DNA of 64,000 nucleotides. Origin: Mesorhizobium sp. STM 4661. Lineage in GTDB: Bacteria > Pseudomonadota > Alphaproteobacteria > Rhizobiales > Rhizobiaceae. The number at the start of each line of letters is the position of its first letter. Within the stretch, counting starts at the first letter, position 1. The notes under the pieces are model-generated. The model worked only from the letters and a program-made list of their open reading frames with translations. It searched no databases and had not been told where the DNA came from. The stretch spans positions 62,001-126,000 of the forward strand of contig NZ_CAAF010000031.1 of NCBI RefSeq assembly GCF_000359125.1, given 5' to 3'. Of the stretch, positions 1-8,761 are shown in pieces. The position numbers were made by a program, and so were the translations under genes.

Positions 1-241
1 TGCCGGCGCGCTGCATCTCGCGGTCGAAACCGGCCAGCGGCGAGCCGCGATAGCCCGAGACATAGCCGGCCGTGTTGAGGCCAGCAGCAAGGTCACGCTG
101 GCGCTGGACGAGCGGCAGCCGCACCAGCGCCTGCGTGCCAGAGACCAGGATGCGGCCGCGCTCGAGCGCATAACGATCGTCGAGGCTGACTGGGACCGCA
201 TTCGCCTGGCCGGCTTTCGGGAGAGCGGCAGCCGTTGTCAT
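1..241 (-). CDS. Indolepyruvate ferredoxin oxidoreductase, N-terminal part (truncated by window edge)
   Basis: Only the first 80 codons are visible; the gene continues beyond base 1. It starts at the ATG whose complement is at 239-241. The translated end carries the stretch LNTAGYVSGYRGSPL preceded by LVRLPLVQRQRDLA, which is characteristic of the N terminus of the fused indolepyruvate ferredoxin oxidoreductase (IorA/IorB type, thiamine diphosphate dependent). The family oxidatively decarboxylates arylpyruvates from aromatic amino acid degradation to acyl-CoA with ferredoxin as acceptor. The thiamine and iron-sulfur motifs lie outside the window, so the family call rests on the N-terminal signature. 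It is transcribed in the same direction as the upstream FAD oxidase, 30 bases away, and may share its transcript. Confidence 0.75.
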   Translation of the reverse strand, partial: MTTAAALPKAGQANAVPVSLDDRYALERGRILVSGTQALVRLPLVQRQRDLAAGLNTAGYVSGYRGSPLAGFDREMQRAG

Positions 242-271
242 CCGGGCACTCCTTCACGCAATATTTTGTAT

Positions 272-1714
272 CTACGCATCGTGCTTTCCGAAAATCGATT
301 CCGATTTTCGGGCCGATGCGCCATCCGCCGATGCGACGTCGAAGACGCGACCGGCATTGAGGATATTGTTCGGGTCGAAGGCTGCTTTCAAGCGCCGCAT
401 GGCGGCGATCTCGGCATCGCTGCGCGCCAGGTGCAACCATTGCTTCTTGTCGAGGCCGATGCCGTGTTCGGCCGAGACGCCGCCGCCGGCCGCGGCGACG
501 CCACGATAGACGATGTCATACGCCGCCGCCGGATCAAGGGTGCCGACCTGATAGTGCAGATTGCCGTCGCCGAGATGGCCGAAAACGTAGATCTCGGCGC
601 CGGGGTCGACAGCCCGGATCGCGGCTTCCGCCTCCCGCAGGAAGGTCCCCATCCTCACCAGCGGGATGCTGATGTCGACCCCGATCAGGCCTTTGATCGA
701 AAACAGGAAGCGGTTGGCGTCCTCGCGCACGGCCCACAGCGCGCGGAATTCGCGCGGCGACTGCGAGACGACCACGTCGTCGACCACGCCGTCCTCGACC
801 GCCTGCATCAGCACCGCGGCAAAGCGGTCGCCATCGCGGTCGGGCTCGTTGCCCTGTATCTCGGCCAGCACATAGACGGGTGAGCCGACCGGCAGCGGCG
901 CCGGCGCGTCCATGCCGGCGACCATGGCGCCGTAGAGCGGCGCGAAATTCACCTCATAGGCCGACAGCAACGACCCAAGCTTGCGCCTCAGCAGCGCAAG
1001 CAGCGCAATCGCCGCATCGAGCGAGGCAAGCGCGCAGAAGGCGTTGACCTCGGTGGCCGGTTTCGGATGCAGCCGCAGGCAGGCGCGCGTGACGACGCCG
1101 AGCGTACCTTCGCTGCCGATGAAGAGCTGGTTGAGGTCATAGCCGGAATTGTCCTTGGGCAAGCCCTTGAGCGAGGTGAGCACGCTGCCGTCGGCAAGCA
1201 CTGCTTCCAGCCCGAGCACCTGCGCGCGGTACATGCCGTAGCGCAGCACGCGGATGCCGCCGGCATTGGTGGCGATATTGCCGCCGACGGTGGATGTGCC
1301 GCGCGCGCCGATGTCGACGCCGAACAGCAAGCCGGCAGCGTCCGCCGCTTCCTGCACCATCTGCAGCGGCGCGCCGGCCTCGGCGATGATCGTCGCCGCC
1401 TCGCGGTCGGGCGCCGCGACCGCCGTCATGCGCTCCAGCGACAGCACCGCTTCGCCGGCTTGAATGCGCGCCGCGCCCGCAAGCCCGGTGCGGCCGCCCT
1501 GGACGACAAGCCTCTGCCCGGCCTCGTTGCACAGGCGCAGAATGTCCGATACCTCGCCGGTCGTGCGTGGACGCAAGACGATCGCCGGTGGCGCGCCGTC
1601 CTTGCCGTCGGGGTCTTCCTGATAGCGCGGTCCGGCCTCGTCGGCCGAGACAATCGCCGACCTGTCCAGCCGCTTTTCCAGCCGCGACAGAAGCTCGGCA
1701 ATCCTCTGGGACAT
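272..1714 (-). CDS. FAD-linked oxidase (GlcD / D-2-hydroxyacid dehydrogenase type)
   Basis: This 480-residue protein has an N-terminal FAD-binding type 4 domain (roughly residues 40-215; motifs VVQGGRTGLAGAA and GGNIATNAGG) and a C-terminal FAD-oxidase domain with FGHLGDGNLHYQV and VSAEHGIGLDK. That layout is the GlcD/D-lactate dehydrogenase (cytochrome) family, which oxidises D-2-hydroxyacids such as glycolate, D-lactate or D-2-hydroxyglutarate to 2-oxoacids. The substrate cannot be told from sequence. The ATG at 1714 is preferred over an in-frame TTG nine bases upstream. No glcE or glcF partner is adjacent, so it is probably a stand-alone dehydrogenase. The last ~15 residues are encoded by a palindromic intergenic repeat (276-320), so the tail is probably not part of the ancestral fold. 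Confidence 0.85.
   Translation of the reverse strand: MSQRIAELLSRLEKRLDRSAIVSADEAGPRYQEDPDGKDGAPPAIVLRPRTTGEVSDILRLCNEAGQRLVVQGGRTGLAGAARIQAGEAVLSLERMTAVAAPDREAATIIAEAGAPLQMVQEAADAAGLLFGVDIGARGTSTVGGNIATNAGGIRVLRYGMYRAQVLGLEAVLADGSVLTSLKGLPKDNSGYDLNQLFIGSEGTLGVVTRACLRLHPKPATEVNAFCALASLDAAIALLALLRRKLGSLLSAYEVNFAPLYGAMVAGMDAPAPLPVGSPVYVLAEIQGNEPDRDGDRFAAVLMQAVEDGVVDDVVVSQSPREFRALWAVREDANRFLFSIKGLIGVDISIPLVRMGTFLREAEAAIRAVDPGAEIYVFGHLGDGNLHYQVGTLDPAAAYDIVYRGVAAAGGGVSAEHGIGLDKKQWLHLARSDAEIAAMRRLKAAFDPNNILNAGRVFDVASADGASARKSESIFGKHDA
276..320. repeat. Palindromic repeat overlapping the 3' end of the FAD oxidase gene
   Basis: Nested inverted repeats: the outer arm CGCATCG (276-282) pairs with CGATGCG (314-320), and the inner arm CCGAAAATCG (288-297) pairs with CGATTTTCGG (302-311) around a 4-base loop. 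It resembles the hairpins at 17289-17330 and 61478-61530 in its CC(G/C)AAAA...TTTT(C/G)GG core. It could also end transcription of the minus-strand gene. Confidence 0.7.
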
Positions 1715-2109
1715 GAGACTCAAGGATTTGAATGGCCCGGACGCTTCGACGCGGCCGGACGAGGGAAAGGCGAGGGCTGTGAAAGCGGCTGCGGCTGATT
1801 TCTACCGTCCGGCAAATGTGGGGAAAAACCGCCAAGAATACAGCCGGTTGCCTTCGCCATGCGTCGCTCCTGTAACAAGCCGACCATAGGGGTGGCCGGC
1901 TATTTGTCAAACCTTTGGCAACTCGATCGCCATTGCGCGGGCCAGGTGAAACAGCCGCCGGTTTCGCCGATATGTCTTCACTTGCGCCAGGATCGCCTGG
2001 CTGCTGCGAGATGGCGCTGTTTTTGGTCTCCAAGACCACACGGCGCTTGACTTCGACGGAACTCTATGAAAAATTTTGCATCAACTGATAAAAATATCAT
2101 AGGGCGGAA
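1715..2109. other. Divergent intergenic region between FAD oxidase and SorC regulator
   Basis: About 395 bases without a convincing gene. The half next to the SorC gene is AT-rich. It has a TTGACT (2047-2052) that could be a -35 box, and a short inverted repeat TGATA-N4-TATCA (2086-2099) ending ten bases before the SorC start codon. I see no RNA gene or clear terminator in the rest. Confidence 0.5.
2086..2099. promoter_or_regulatory. Putative operator, TGATA-N4-TATCA
   Basis: A 5-bp inverted repeat with an AAAA spacer sits immediately upstream of the SorC regulator start (2110), a position suited to autoregulation. A related TGATATCA palindrome lies at about 15208-15216, upstream of the deoR-eryH-eryI operon. 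The match is short and may be chance in AT-rich DNA. Confidence 0.35.
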
Positions 2110-3084
2110 ATGGTTGGTTTTGGCAACGGTCTCCTGCGCGACGATGAAACCAGCATGGCGACCCGGGCCGCCTGGCTTCATTACGCCGGCGGGCTGACCC
2201 AGTCGGAGGTCGCCAAACGGCTCGGCCTGACCAGCCTCAAGGCGCATCGCCTCATCACCAAGGCCAATCAGGAAGGTCTGGTCAAAGTCTATATCGACGG
2301 CGAAGTGTCGGAATGCGTCGCGCTCGAAGACGAACTGTCCGGGCGCTACGGCCTCGATTATTGCGAAGTCGTCCCGGATTTCGATGCGGAAGATCTGCCG
2401 CTCAAGGCGCTCGGCATCGCCGGAGCGCAGTTTCTCAAGCGTGAGATCGAACGCGGCGAGGACACGCTGATCGGCGTCGGTCATGGCCGCACGCTTGCCG
2501 CCTGCGTGGAATATCTGCCGCGCATAGCGGCCGATGGGGTCCGCTTTGTGTCGCTGCTGGGCGGCTTGACGCGCAAGTTCTCGGCCAATCCGCACGACGT
2601 CATTCATCGCCTGGCCGAACGCACTGGCGCGGAAGCCTATGTGATGCCGGTGCCGATGTTCGCCAACACGGTCGAGGATCGAGCCGTGCTGCTCGGGCAG
2701 AAGGGCATCAGCGAGGTCTTCGATCTCGCCAAATCGGCCGACCTGTTGATTGCCGGGATCGGCACCGCCGAGCGCGAGGCCTCGCTCGTCGCCACCGGGA
2801 TGATCGAGAAGGGCGAGATGGAGGAGACCCGCCGCAAGGGAGGCGTCGGCGAACTGCTCGGCCATTTCTTCGACGATGCCGGAAAGGCAGTCGAGACGAC
2901 CCTTTCCAACCGGGCGCTGGCGCTGGCGCGCGAAGACATCAGCAATCGCAGGATTGTCGCCGTTGCCGGCGGCAAGGTGAAGGTTCGTGCCATCAAATCG
3001 GTGCTGGAGGGCCGCTATCTCAAGGGCCTGGTCACCGACGAGCGGACGGCGCGAGCGCTCGCGGAGCAGACGCCGGTCGGGTAG
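2110..3084 (+). CDS. eryD: SorC-family sugar-binding transcriptional regulator, EryD-like
   Basis: The 324-residue protein has an N-terminal helix-turn-helix (residues ~17-60; LTQSEVAKRLGLTSLKAHRLI) and a C-terminal SorC sugar-phosphate-binding domain (~65-320; GVGHGRTLAACVEYLP, SLLGGLTRK, IAGIGTAERE). SorC proteins of this length bind phosphorylated sugars and control adjacent catabolic operons. The gene lies 43 bases upstream of the polyol ABC importer and reads in the same direction through eryA, eryB and eryC, so it is the likely local regulator, in the role EryD plays in Brucella and rhizobia. The symbol is assigned from context; the effector (probably an erythritol-derived phosphate) is inferred. 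The ATG at 2110 follows a GGGCGG purine-rich stretch. Confidence 0.75.
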   Translation: MVGFGNGLLRDDETSMATRAAWLHYAGGLTQSEVAKRLGLTSLKAHRLITKANQEGLVKVYIDGEVSECVALEDELSGRYGLDYCEVVPDFDAEDLPLKALGIAGAQFLKREIERGEDTLIGVGHGRTLAACVEYLPRIAADGVRFVSLLGGLTRKFSANPHDVIHRLAERTGAEAYVMPVPMFANTVEDRAVLLGQKGISEVFDLAKSADLLIAGIGTAEREASLVATGMIEKGEMEETRRKGGVGELLGHFFDDAGKAVETTLSNRALALAREDISNRRIVAVAGGKVKVRAIKSVLEGRYLKGLVTDERTARALAEQTPVG

Positions 3085-3127
3085 CCGGCAACATCAAGTT
3101 GAAACTACCCTGTGGAGGAGAAGAAAA

Positions 3128-4573
3128 ATGCATGAGAAAGAAAAAGACCTGATCGACGCGTTCCTGCGCGGACAAGTCGATCGCCGTGGGCTGATCAAGG
3201 GCCTTGGCGCAATGGGCCTTGCCGCCGGCACGGCCGGCACGCTGCTCAATCTGGGGCAGACCCAGGCCCTGGCTGCGGATTTCGACTGGCAGGCGCACAA
3301 GGGCAAGACCATCAAGCTGTTGCTCAACAAGCATCCCTACGCCGATGCGATGATTGCCAACCTCGAAAACTTTAAGCAGTTGACCGGCATGGAAGTCGTC
3401 TACGACGTGTTCCCGGAAGACGTCTATTTCGACAAGGTCACCGCTGCGCTGTCGGCCAGCTCGCCCGAATACGATGCGTTCATGACCGGCGCCTACATGA
3501 CCTGGACATACGGTCCGGCCGGCTGGATCACCGACCTCAACGAATGGATCAAGGATCCGGCCAAGACCAATGTGAACTATGCCTGGGACGACTTCCTGCC
3601 CGGCGTCAGGAATTCCTGCGCCTGGAACGGTCAACCGGGCGGAGTGCTCGGGTCGGAAGACGCCAAGCAGTGGTGCATTCCGTGGGGTTTCGAACAGAAC
3701 AACATCACCTACAACAAGGCGATGTTCGACAAGGCCGGCGTCGCCGTTCCCGGCAATATGGACGAGATGGTCGCCGCGGCGGCCAAGCTCACCAAGGATG
3801 TCGGTGGCGGCGTCTACGGCATCGGCGTGCGCGGCTCGCGTTCGTGGGCCACGATCCATCCAGGCTTCCTGTCGGCCTACGCCAACTTTGACCAGAAGGA
3901 CCTGAATGTTTCGGCCGACGGCAAATTGTCGGCCGCGATGAACACCACCGAATCCAAGGCCTTCCACAAGCAGTGGGTTCAGATGATCCAGGAGAGCGGC
4001 CCCAAGGACTGGTCGACCTACACCTGGTATCAGGTCGGCACCGATCTCGGCGCCGGCGCCTCGGCGATGATCTTCGACGCCGATATCCTCGGCTACTTCA
4101 TGAATGGCGGCGACAACAAGATGGCCGGCAAGCTCGCCTTCGCCGGCTTCAAGGCCAATCCGGCGGCCAAGGCGCCGACGCCCAACATCTGGATCTGGTC
4201 GCTGTCGATGTCCAACTTCTCCAAGGACAAGGACGCCACCTGGTATTTCATGCAATGGGCCTCCGGACCCGAGCATGCTCTGTTCGGCGCCACCAAGATG
4301 GACTTCGTCAATCCGGTCCGTCAGTCGGTCTGGAAGGACGATATGTTCCGCGAGAAGCTCAACAAGAGCTATCCCGGTTATGTCGAGATGTTCGACGCCT
4401 CGGCGCCGGGAGCCAGCATCAAGTTCACGCCGCAGCCGCTGTTCTTCGATCTCACCACCGAATGGGCGGCGACACTGCAGAAAATGGTGGCCAAGGAAGT
4501 GCCGGTCGACGAAGGTCTGGACAAGCTGGCCGAGAGCATCAACGGCCAGCTCAAGGAAGCCGGGCTCGGCTAA
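3128..4573 (+). CDS. Polyol ABC transporter, substrate-binding protein (extracellular family 1)
   Basis: The protein has 481 residues from the ATG at 3128, which follows a strong GGAGGAG ribosome-binding site (3113-3119). Its N terminus has a twin-Arg-like segment (DRRGLIKGLG) and a hydrophobic stretch ending in ALAA near residue 48, consistent with export to the periplasm. The rest is an extracellular solute-binding protein family 1 domain like MalE-type sugar and polyol binders. It is the first of five importer genes and is followed by two hairpins (4582-4610, 4663-4691) that may keep its mRNA more abundant than the permease mRNA. With eryA, eryB and eryC downstream, erythritol or a related polyol is the expected ligand. 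The set resembles the two-ATPase rhizobial importers GlpSTPQV and MptABCDE. Confidence 0.85.
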   Translation: MHEKEKDLIDAFLRGQVDRRGLIKGLGAMGLAAGTAGTLLNLGQTQALAADFDWQAHKGKTIKLLLNKHPYADAMIANLENFKQLTGMEVVYDVFPEDVYFDKVTAALSASSPEYDAFMTGAYMTWTYGPAGWITDLNEWIKDPAKTNVNYAWDDFLPGVRNSCAWNGQPGGVLGSEDAKQWCIPWGFEQNNITYNKAMFDKAGVAVPGNMDEMVAAAAKLTKDVGGGVYGIGVRGSRSWATIHPGFLSAYANFDQKDLNVSADGKLSAAMNTTESKAFHKQWVQMIQESGPKDWSTYTWYQVGTDLGAGASAMIFDADILGYFMNGGDNKMAGKLAFAGFKANPAAKAPTPNIWIWSLSMSNFSKDKDATWYFMQWASGPEHALFGATKMDFVNPVRQSVWKDDMFREKLNKSYPGYVEMFDASAPGASIKFTPQPLFFDLTTEWAATLQKMVAKEVPVDEGLDKLAESINGQLKEAGLG

Positions 4574-4581
4574 GCCACTGC

Positions 4582-4691
4582 GAGGCTGGCCTGCCTTGCT
4601 CGCCAGCCTCACGATGTCGAATGGTTGCGACGCGGTGCCGAGCGGCGCCGCCATTCGCCCAACCGGCCGCCTTGCTCCCTTGGGCGGCCGG
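4582..4691 (+). terminator. Two intercistronic hairpins between binding protein and permease genes
   Basis: GAGGCTGGC (4582-4590) pairs with GCCAGCCTC (4602-4610), and CCGGCCGCC (4663-4671) pairs with GGCGGCCGG (4683-4691). Each has a perfect 9-bp stem and an 11-base loop. Neither has a U-run, so mRNA stabilisation or attenuation fits better than full termination. Confidence 0.5.
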
Positions 4692-4725
4692 CAGGGCGAA
4701 GCACAGGGATGACGGGTGAGCCACG

Positions 4726-5649
4726 ATGACTGCGGCGACAATGCAAAGAAACAGGCCTTCCGGCTTCAGGATCAGCAAGCGGGTGCTGCCCTATGTGCTC
4801 AGCCTGCCGGCCTTGCTCGTCTGCATCGGTATCCTGATCCCGTTCCTGACCTCGGTGGTCTATTCGTTCCAGCGCTACCGGCTGAGCCAGCCCTGGGCGC
4901 GGCAGTTCAACTGGGGCGAGAATTACCTCAACTTCTTCACCGATCCGAAGTTCTGGAACACGCTCCAGGTCTCACTGCTCTATGCGGGCATCACCGTCCT
5001 GCTCGAGCTGCTTCTCGGCCTTGCCATCGCCATGCTGCTGCAGAAGCGCACGACGCTGAACAACTTCATCTCGATCATGCTGTTGATGCCATTGATGACG
5101 GCGCCCGCACTTGCCGCCTTGATGTGGAAGCTGATGACCAATCCCGGCTTCGGCGTGCTGAGCTACCTGGCCAGCCTGATAGGTCTGCAGGATTTCCGCT
5201 GGGCCTCGTCGCCCTCGACCGCACTTTTCACCGTCGTGCTGGTCGATATCTGGGTCTACACGCCCTTCATCATGATCCTGCTGCTTGCCGGCCTGCGCAG
5301 CCTGCCGACGCAGCCCTTCGAGGCAGCCGCACTTGACGGCGTGCCTAGGAGCTTCGTGTTCTTCCGCATCACTCTGCCGATGCTGACGCCCTACATCCTG
5401 ACGGCGACGCTGTTTCGCCTGCTCGATTCCATCCAGCAGTTCGACATTATCTACGCCATGACCCAGGGCGGGCCGGGCGACACGCTGACCGTGTTTCAGG
5501 TCGAGGCCTATCTCAATTTCTTCCAGTCGACCAATGTCGGCCGCTCGGCGGCGCTGATGATCATCCTGTGGGCGATCACCTATTTCCTGTCCAACATCTT
5601 CATCAAGAACTGGCTGCGCTTGCGCGAGCGCGCCCGTGGCCTGGCATAG
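4726..5649 (+). CDS. Polyol ABC transporter, permease 1 (MalF/UgpA type)
   Basis: This 307-residue membrane protein has about six hydrophobic segments (first at ~20-40, VLPYVLSLPALLVCIGIL) and a binding-protein-dependent transport EAA loop near residues 200-225 (FEAAALDGVPRSFVFFRITLP cut short here: EAAALDG...ITLPML). It pairs with the next gene to form the membrane pore of the importer. The ATG at 4726 has a weak ribosome-binding site; an alternative ATG is at 4741. It ends nine bases before the second permease, so the genes are surely cotranscribed. Confidence 0.87.
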   Translation: MTAATMQRNRPSGFRISKRVLPYVLSLPALLVCIGILIPFLTSVVYSFQRYRLSQPWARQFNWGENYLNFFTDPKFWNTLQVSLLYAGITVLLELLLGLAIAMLLQKRTTLNNFISIMLLMPLMTAPALAALMWKLMTNPGFGVLSYLASLIGLQDFRWASSPSTALFTVVLVDIWVYTPFIMILLLAGLRSLPTQPFEAAALDGVPRSFVFFRITLPMLTPYILTATLFRLLDSIQQFDIIYAMTQGGPGDTLTVFQVEAYLNFFQSTNVGRSAALMIILWAITYFLSNIFIKNWLRLRERARGLA

Positions 5650-5658
5650 GAGGCCGGG

Positions 5659-6516
5659 ATGGAACATACCTCGCTTCTCGAACGCATCCTGCGCGGCGCG
5701 GCACTCACGCTGGTCGTGATCTTCTTCATGTTCCCGATCGTCTGGATCTTCATGATGTCGTTCCAGACCAACGAGACCATCCTGCGCATTCCGCCGCAGC
5801 TTGTCTTCGAACCGACGCTGGCCAACTACACCGCGCTGATCACCGGCAAGCTGACGACGGCGTCCGGCACGCTCGACATCGCCTTCATGCGCAACCTCTG
5901 GAATTCGGTGTTCCTGTCGACCACTTCGGTCGCCGTCGCCCTGCTGCTCGGCGTTCCCGCCGCCTACGCCTTTGCGCGGCACAAGTTCCGCGGCTCGGAG
6001 GACATCGCCTTCACGCTGCTGTCGTTCAGGTTCGCGCCGGCGCTCTTGGTGCTGTTGCCGCTCACCCTCTATTTCCAGAAGCTTGGACTGGCCAACACCT
6101 ATATCGGACTGATCTGGGTCTATCAGTTGATCTGCCTGCCGCTGATCCTGTGGATCGTGCGCGGCTATTTCGAGGACATCCCGGCCGACATCGAATACGC
6201 CTACCGCATCGCCGGCCATTCCTGGTTCGCCACCTTCCGCAAGATCGCGCTGCCGCTTGCAGGGCCCGGCATTGCGGCGGCCGGCCTGCTCGCCTTCATC
6301 TTCGCCTGGAACAATTTCGTCTTCGCGCTGGTGCTCGCCTCGGCCGACAAGCAGCCGGTGACTGTCGGCGCGCTTGCCTTCATCACCTCTTCCGGCATCC
6401 AGTATGGCCAGATCTCGGCGGCGATCGTGCTGTCGATCACGCCGACGCTGGCGCTCGCGCTTTATGCACAGCGCTATCTCGTCGAAGGCCTGTCGCTCGG
6501 CGCGGTCAAGGGGTAA
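5659..6516 (+). CDS. Polyol ABC transporter, permease 2 (MalG/UgpE type)
   Basis: The protein has 285 residues with six predicted membrane spans and the MalG-type EAA loop (EYAYRIAGHSWFATFRKIALP cut: YAYRIAG...IALPLAGPG) around residues 175-205. In this family the loop docks on the ATPase. An AGGAGGC ribosome-binding site precedes the ATG at 5659. It forms the second half of the channel with the preceding permease. Five bases separate its stop from the next gene, the first ATPase. Confidence 0.87.
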   Translation: MEHTSLLERILRGAALTLVVIFFMFPIVWIFMMSFQTNETILRIPPQLVFEPTLANYTALITGKLTTASGTLDIAFMRNLWNSVFLSTTSVAVALLLGVPAAYAFARHKFRGSEDIAFTLLSFRFAPALLVLLPLTLYFQKLGLANTYIGLIWVYQLICLPLILWIVRGYFEDIPADIEYAYRIAGHSWFATFRKIALPLAGPGIAAAGLLAFIFAWNNFVFALVLASADKQPVTVGALAFITSSGIQYGQISAAIVLSITPTLALALYAQRYLVEGLSLGAVKG

Positions 6517-6521
6517 TTCGG

Positions 6522-7640
6522 ATGGCAAGCCTTGAACTGAAAAACATCGTCAAGCGCTACAAGAGCCAGACCGTCCTCGACAATCTGTCGCTGACCGTCG
6601 CCGATGGCGAAACCCTGGTCCTGTTCGGTCCGTCCGGCGCCGGCAAGACGGTGCTGCTCAGGCTCGTCGCCGGCGTCGTCGACCCTGATGAGGGAAAGAT
6701 CCTGATCGGCGGTGAGGACATGACCGATGTCGACGCCGAGTTCCGCGGCGTTGGCATGGCGTTTCAGAACTTCGCGCTGTTTCCGCATATGACCGCCTTC
6801 GACAACATTGCGACGCCCCTGCAGGCCAGGCACTCGTCGCAATCGACGATCAAGGCGGGCGTCGAGAGCGTCGCCAAGCTGCTCAAGATCGGCCATGTGC
6901 TCAGCCACAGGCCGCGCGCACTGTCCAACGGCCAGAAGCAGCGTACCGCGCTTGCCCGCGCTTTGGTCGGCGCGCCGCCGCTTCTGCTGCTTGACGATCC
7001 CTTGCGCAACGTCGATGCCAAACTGCGCTTCGAAATGCGGCTCGAACTGCCGAGGCTTCTGGCCGATCGTGGCGCGACCGTCGTCTACGTCACCCAGGAC
7101 TACAAGGAGGCGATGGCTCTCGGCGATCGCATCGCGGTGATGTCCCAAGGCGTCATCAAGCAGCTCGGCACGCCGGAGCAGATCTATCGTGAGCCGGCAA
7201 ACATCGAGATCGCACGGCTGTTCGGCGATCCGACCATCAATCTGCTCGACGTCAAGCCGTCGCGCGATACCAGGGGTATCTATGTCGGCCTGTCGAATGT
7301 CCAGGTCCATCTGCCGGGCACCTATGAGGCAGCGGTCGGCCGCGACTGCGTGATCGGTTTGCGACCGGAAGCGCTGAGTTTCGTCGACGAGGGAACGCCC
7401 GGCGCCATTCCGGTGACGGTCGAGGCCGAGACGCCGCTCAACGAAAAAATCGTTACCCTGGTGCGCACGGTGCGTGGCCGCGAAATCCTGGTCTCGCGTC
7501 CGGCCGGAACGCCGGGCCAGACCGAGGGCAAGGCCCATATCGCCGTCGACAGCAAAAGCGCGCTGTTGTTTGATCATGCAAGCGGCGAGCGGATAGGCTC
7601 GACGAACGTTGTCAGCCTGCGCAACGGAGAAGCGGCATGA
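6522..7640 (+). CDS. Polyol ABC transporter, ATPase 1 with altered catalytic residues
   Basis: The 372-residue MalK-type ATPase has Walker A GPSGAGKT (36-43), Q-loop Gln82, a signature reading LSNGQ (134-138) instead of LSGGQ, and a C-terminal TOBE-like regulatory region (~240-370). The residue after Walker B Asp is Asp159 (LLLLDDP) where the catalytic Glu is expected, and the switch position reads TQD (Gln192) where His is expected. In ABC ATPases these changes usually weaken hydrolysis at the site that carries them. The gene overlaps the next ATPase by 4 bases, and the two probably form a heterodimer with one weak site, a layout also seen in rhizobial glycerol-type importers. Confidence 0.9.
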   Translation: MASLELKNIVKRYKSQTVLDNLSLTVADGETLVLFGPSGAGKTVLLRLVAGVVDPDEGKILIGGEDMTDVDAEFRGVGMAFQNFALFPHMTAFDNIATPLQARHSSQSTIKAGVESVAKLLKIGHVLSHRPRALSNGQKQRTALARALVGAPPLLLLDDPLRNVDAKLRFEMRLELPRLLADRGATVVYVTQDYKEAMALGDRIAVMSQGVIKQLGTPEQIYREPANIEIARLFGDPTINLLDVKPSRDTRGIYVGLSNVQVHLPGTYEAAVGRDCVIGLRPEALSFVDEGTPGAIPVTVEAETPLNEKIVTLVRTVRGREILVSRPAGTPGQTEGKAHIAVDSKSALLFDHASGERIGSTNVVSLRNGEAA

Positions 7641-8761
7641 GCGCTAGCGCACTCACAATTTCCGGCGTCGACAAGTTCTACGGCCCGATCGACCGCGGCG
7701 TGCACGCCGTCCAGAATCTGACCATGGAAATCGGCAAGGGCGAGATCGTCGCGCTGCTCGGCTCGTCCGGCTGCGGCAAGACCTCGACATTGCGCATGAT
7801 CGCGGGGTTCGAAGAGGTCTCGCGCGGCGCGATCTCGGTTGCCGGCCGCCAGGTACACAGGCTGGCGCCGGTAAAGCGCAATGTGGCGATGGCGTTCGAG
7901 GGCTATTCGCTCTATCCGCCGCTGACCGTGCGCGAGAATATGGCCTTCGCCCTGAAGGCGGCCAGGCTGCCGAAGAGCGAGGTCGACGCCAAGGTCGCCA
8001 GCATCGCCAAATTGCTCGAGATCGAGGACATCCTCGAGCGTTATCCAAGCTCCATCTCGGGTGGCCAGCAGCAGCGCGCCAGCCTTGGCCGGGCGCTGAT
8101 TCGCGAGGCGGATCTGCATCTCCTGGACGAGCCGATGGGCCAGCTCGAACCGCAGTTGCGCGCTGTGCTGCGCGGCCGCATCAAGCATTTCATCAAGGAG
8201 CGCGGCCTGACCGCGATCCTGGTCACCCACGACCAGACCGAGGCCAACGCGCTAGCCGACCGCATCGCGGTGATGGAGGGTGGCGTGCTGCAACAGTTCG
8301 ATACATCAGACAGGATCAAGCAGCGGCCGGCCAATTTGTTCACCGGCACCTTCGTCGGCGAACCGCCGATGAACGTCTTCGAAGCCTATGTCGGCACGGC
8401 GGCCGGCAAGATCAATCTGAGGCTCCCCGACGGGCTTTCCCTCGACTATGACAGGGAGGCCTTCAGCGGTCCGGTCCGCGATGCCCTGCTCAATCGCGAG
8501 CGAGTGGTGATCGGTGTCAGGCCCTATGCGGTGCGCCGGTCGAAGGACGGCGTGCCGGCCACGGTTTCGGCCAATCAGTGGCTCGGCGATCAGACGCATA
8601 TCGCCGCCGATTTCGCCGGCGGCTCGCTGGTGCTGGTCGAGCATGACCGGACCCGCCTGGAGCTTGGCGCGCCGATCAATGTCAGCATCGATCCGAAGAA
8701 CCTGCACGTCTTCGACCAGGCCAGCGGCAAGGCAATTTCGCACGGCATGGAGCTGGCCTGA
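7637..8761 (+). CDS. Polyol ABC transporter, ATPase 2 (canonical catalytic residues)
   Basis: The 374-residue MalK-type ATPase has Walker A GSSGCGKT (42-49), signature ISGGQQQR (140-147), Walker B LHLLDEP (160-166, catalytic Glu165) and switch His198 in VTHDQ. The Q-loop position reads AFEGYSLYP, with Glu88 replacing the usual Gln. The C-terminal part (~235-370) is the MalK-like regulatory domain. Its start overlaps the stop of ATPase 1 (ATGA), and its stop shares one base with the eryA start codon, so transport and the first catabolic step are translationally linked. Confidence 0.9.
   Translation: MSASALTISGVDKFYGPIDRGVHAVQNLTMEIGKGEIVALLGSSGCGKTSTLRMIAGFEEVSRGAISVAGRQVHRLAPVKRNVAMAFEGYSLYPPLTVRENMAFALKAARLPKSEVDAKVASIAKLLEIEDILERYPSSISGGQQQRASLGRALIREADLHLLDEPMGQLEPQLRAVLRGRIKHFIKERGLTAILVTHDQTEANALADRIAVMEGGVLQQFDTSDRIKQRPANLFTGTFVGEPPMNVFEAYVGTAAGKINLRLPDGLSLDYDREAFSGPVRDALLNRERVVIGVRPYAVRRSKDGVPATVSANQWLGDQTHIAADFAGGSLVLVEHDRTRLELGAPINVSIDPKNLHVFDQASGKAISHGMELA

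Noticed and set aside
3032..4741. 569-codon minus-strand open frame opposite the polyol binding protein
   Set aside because: It covers the binding-protein gene completely and has no family features; the plus-strand product has a signal sequence and family motifs.
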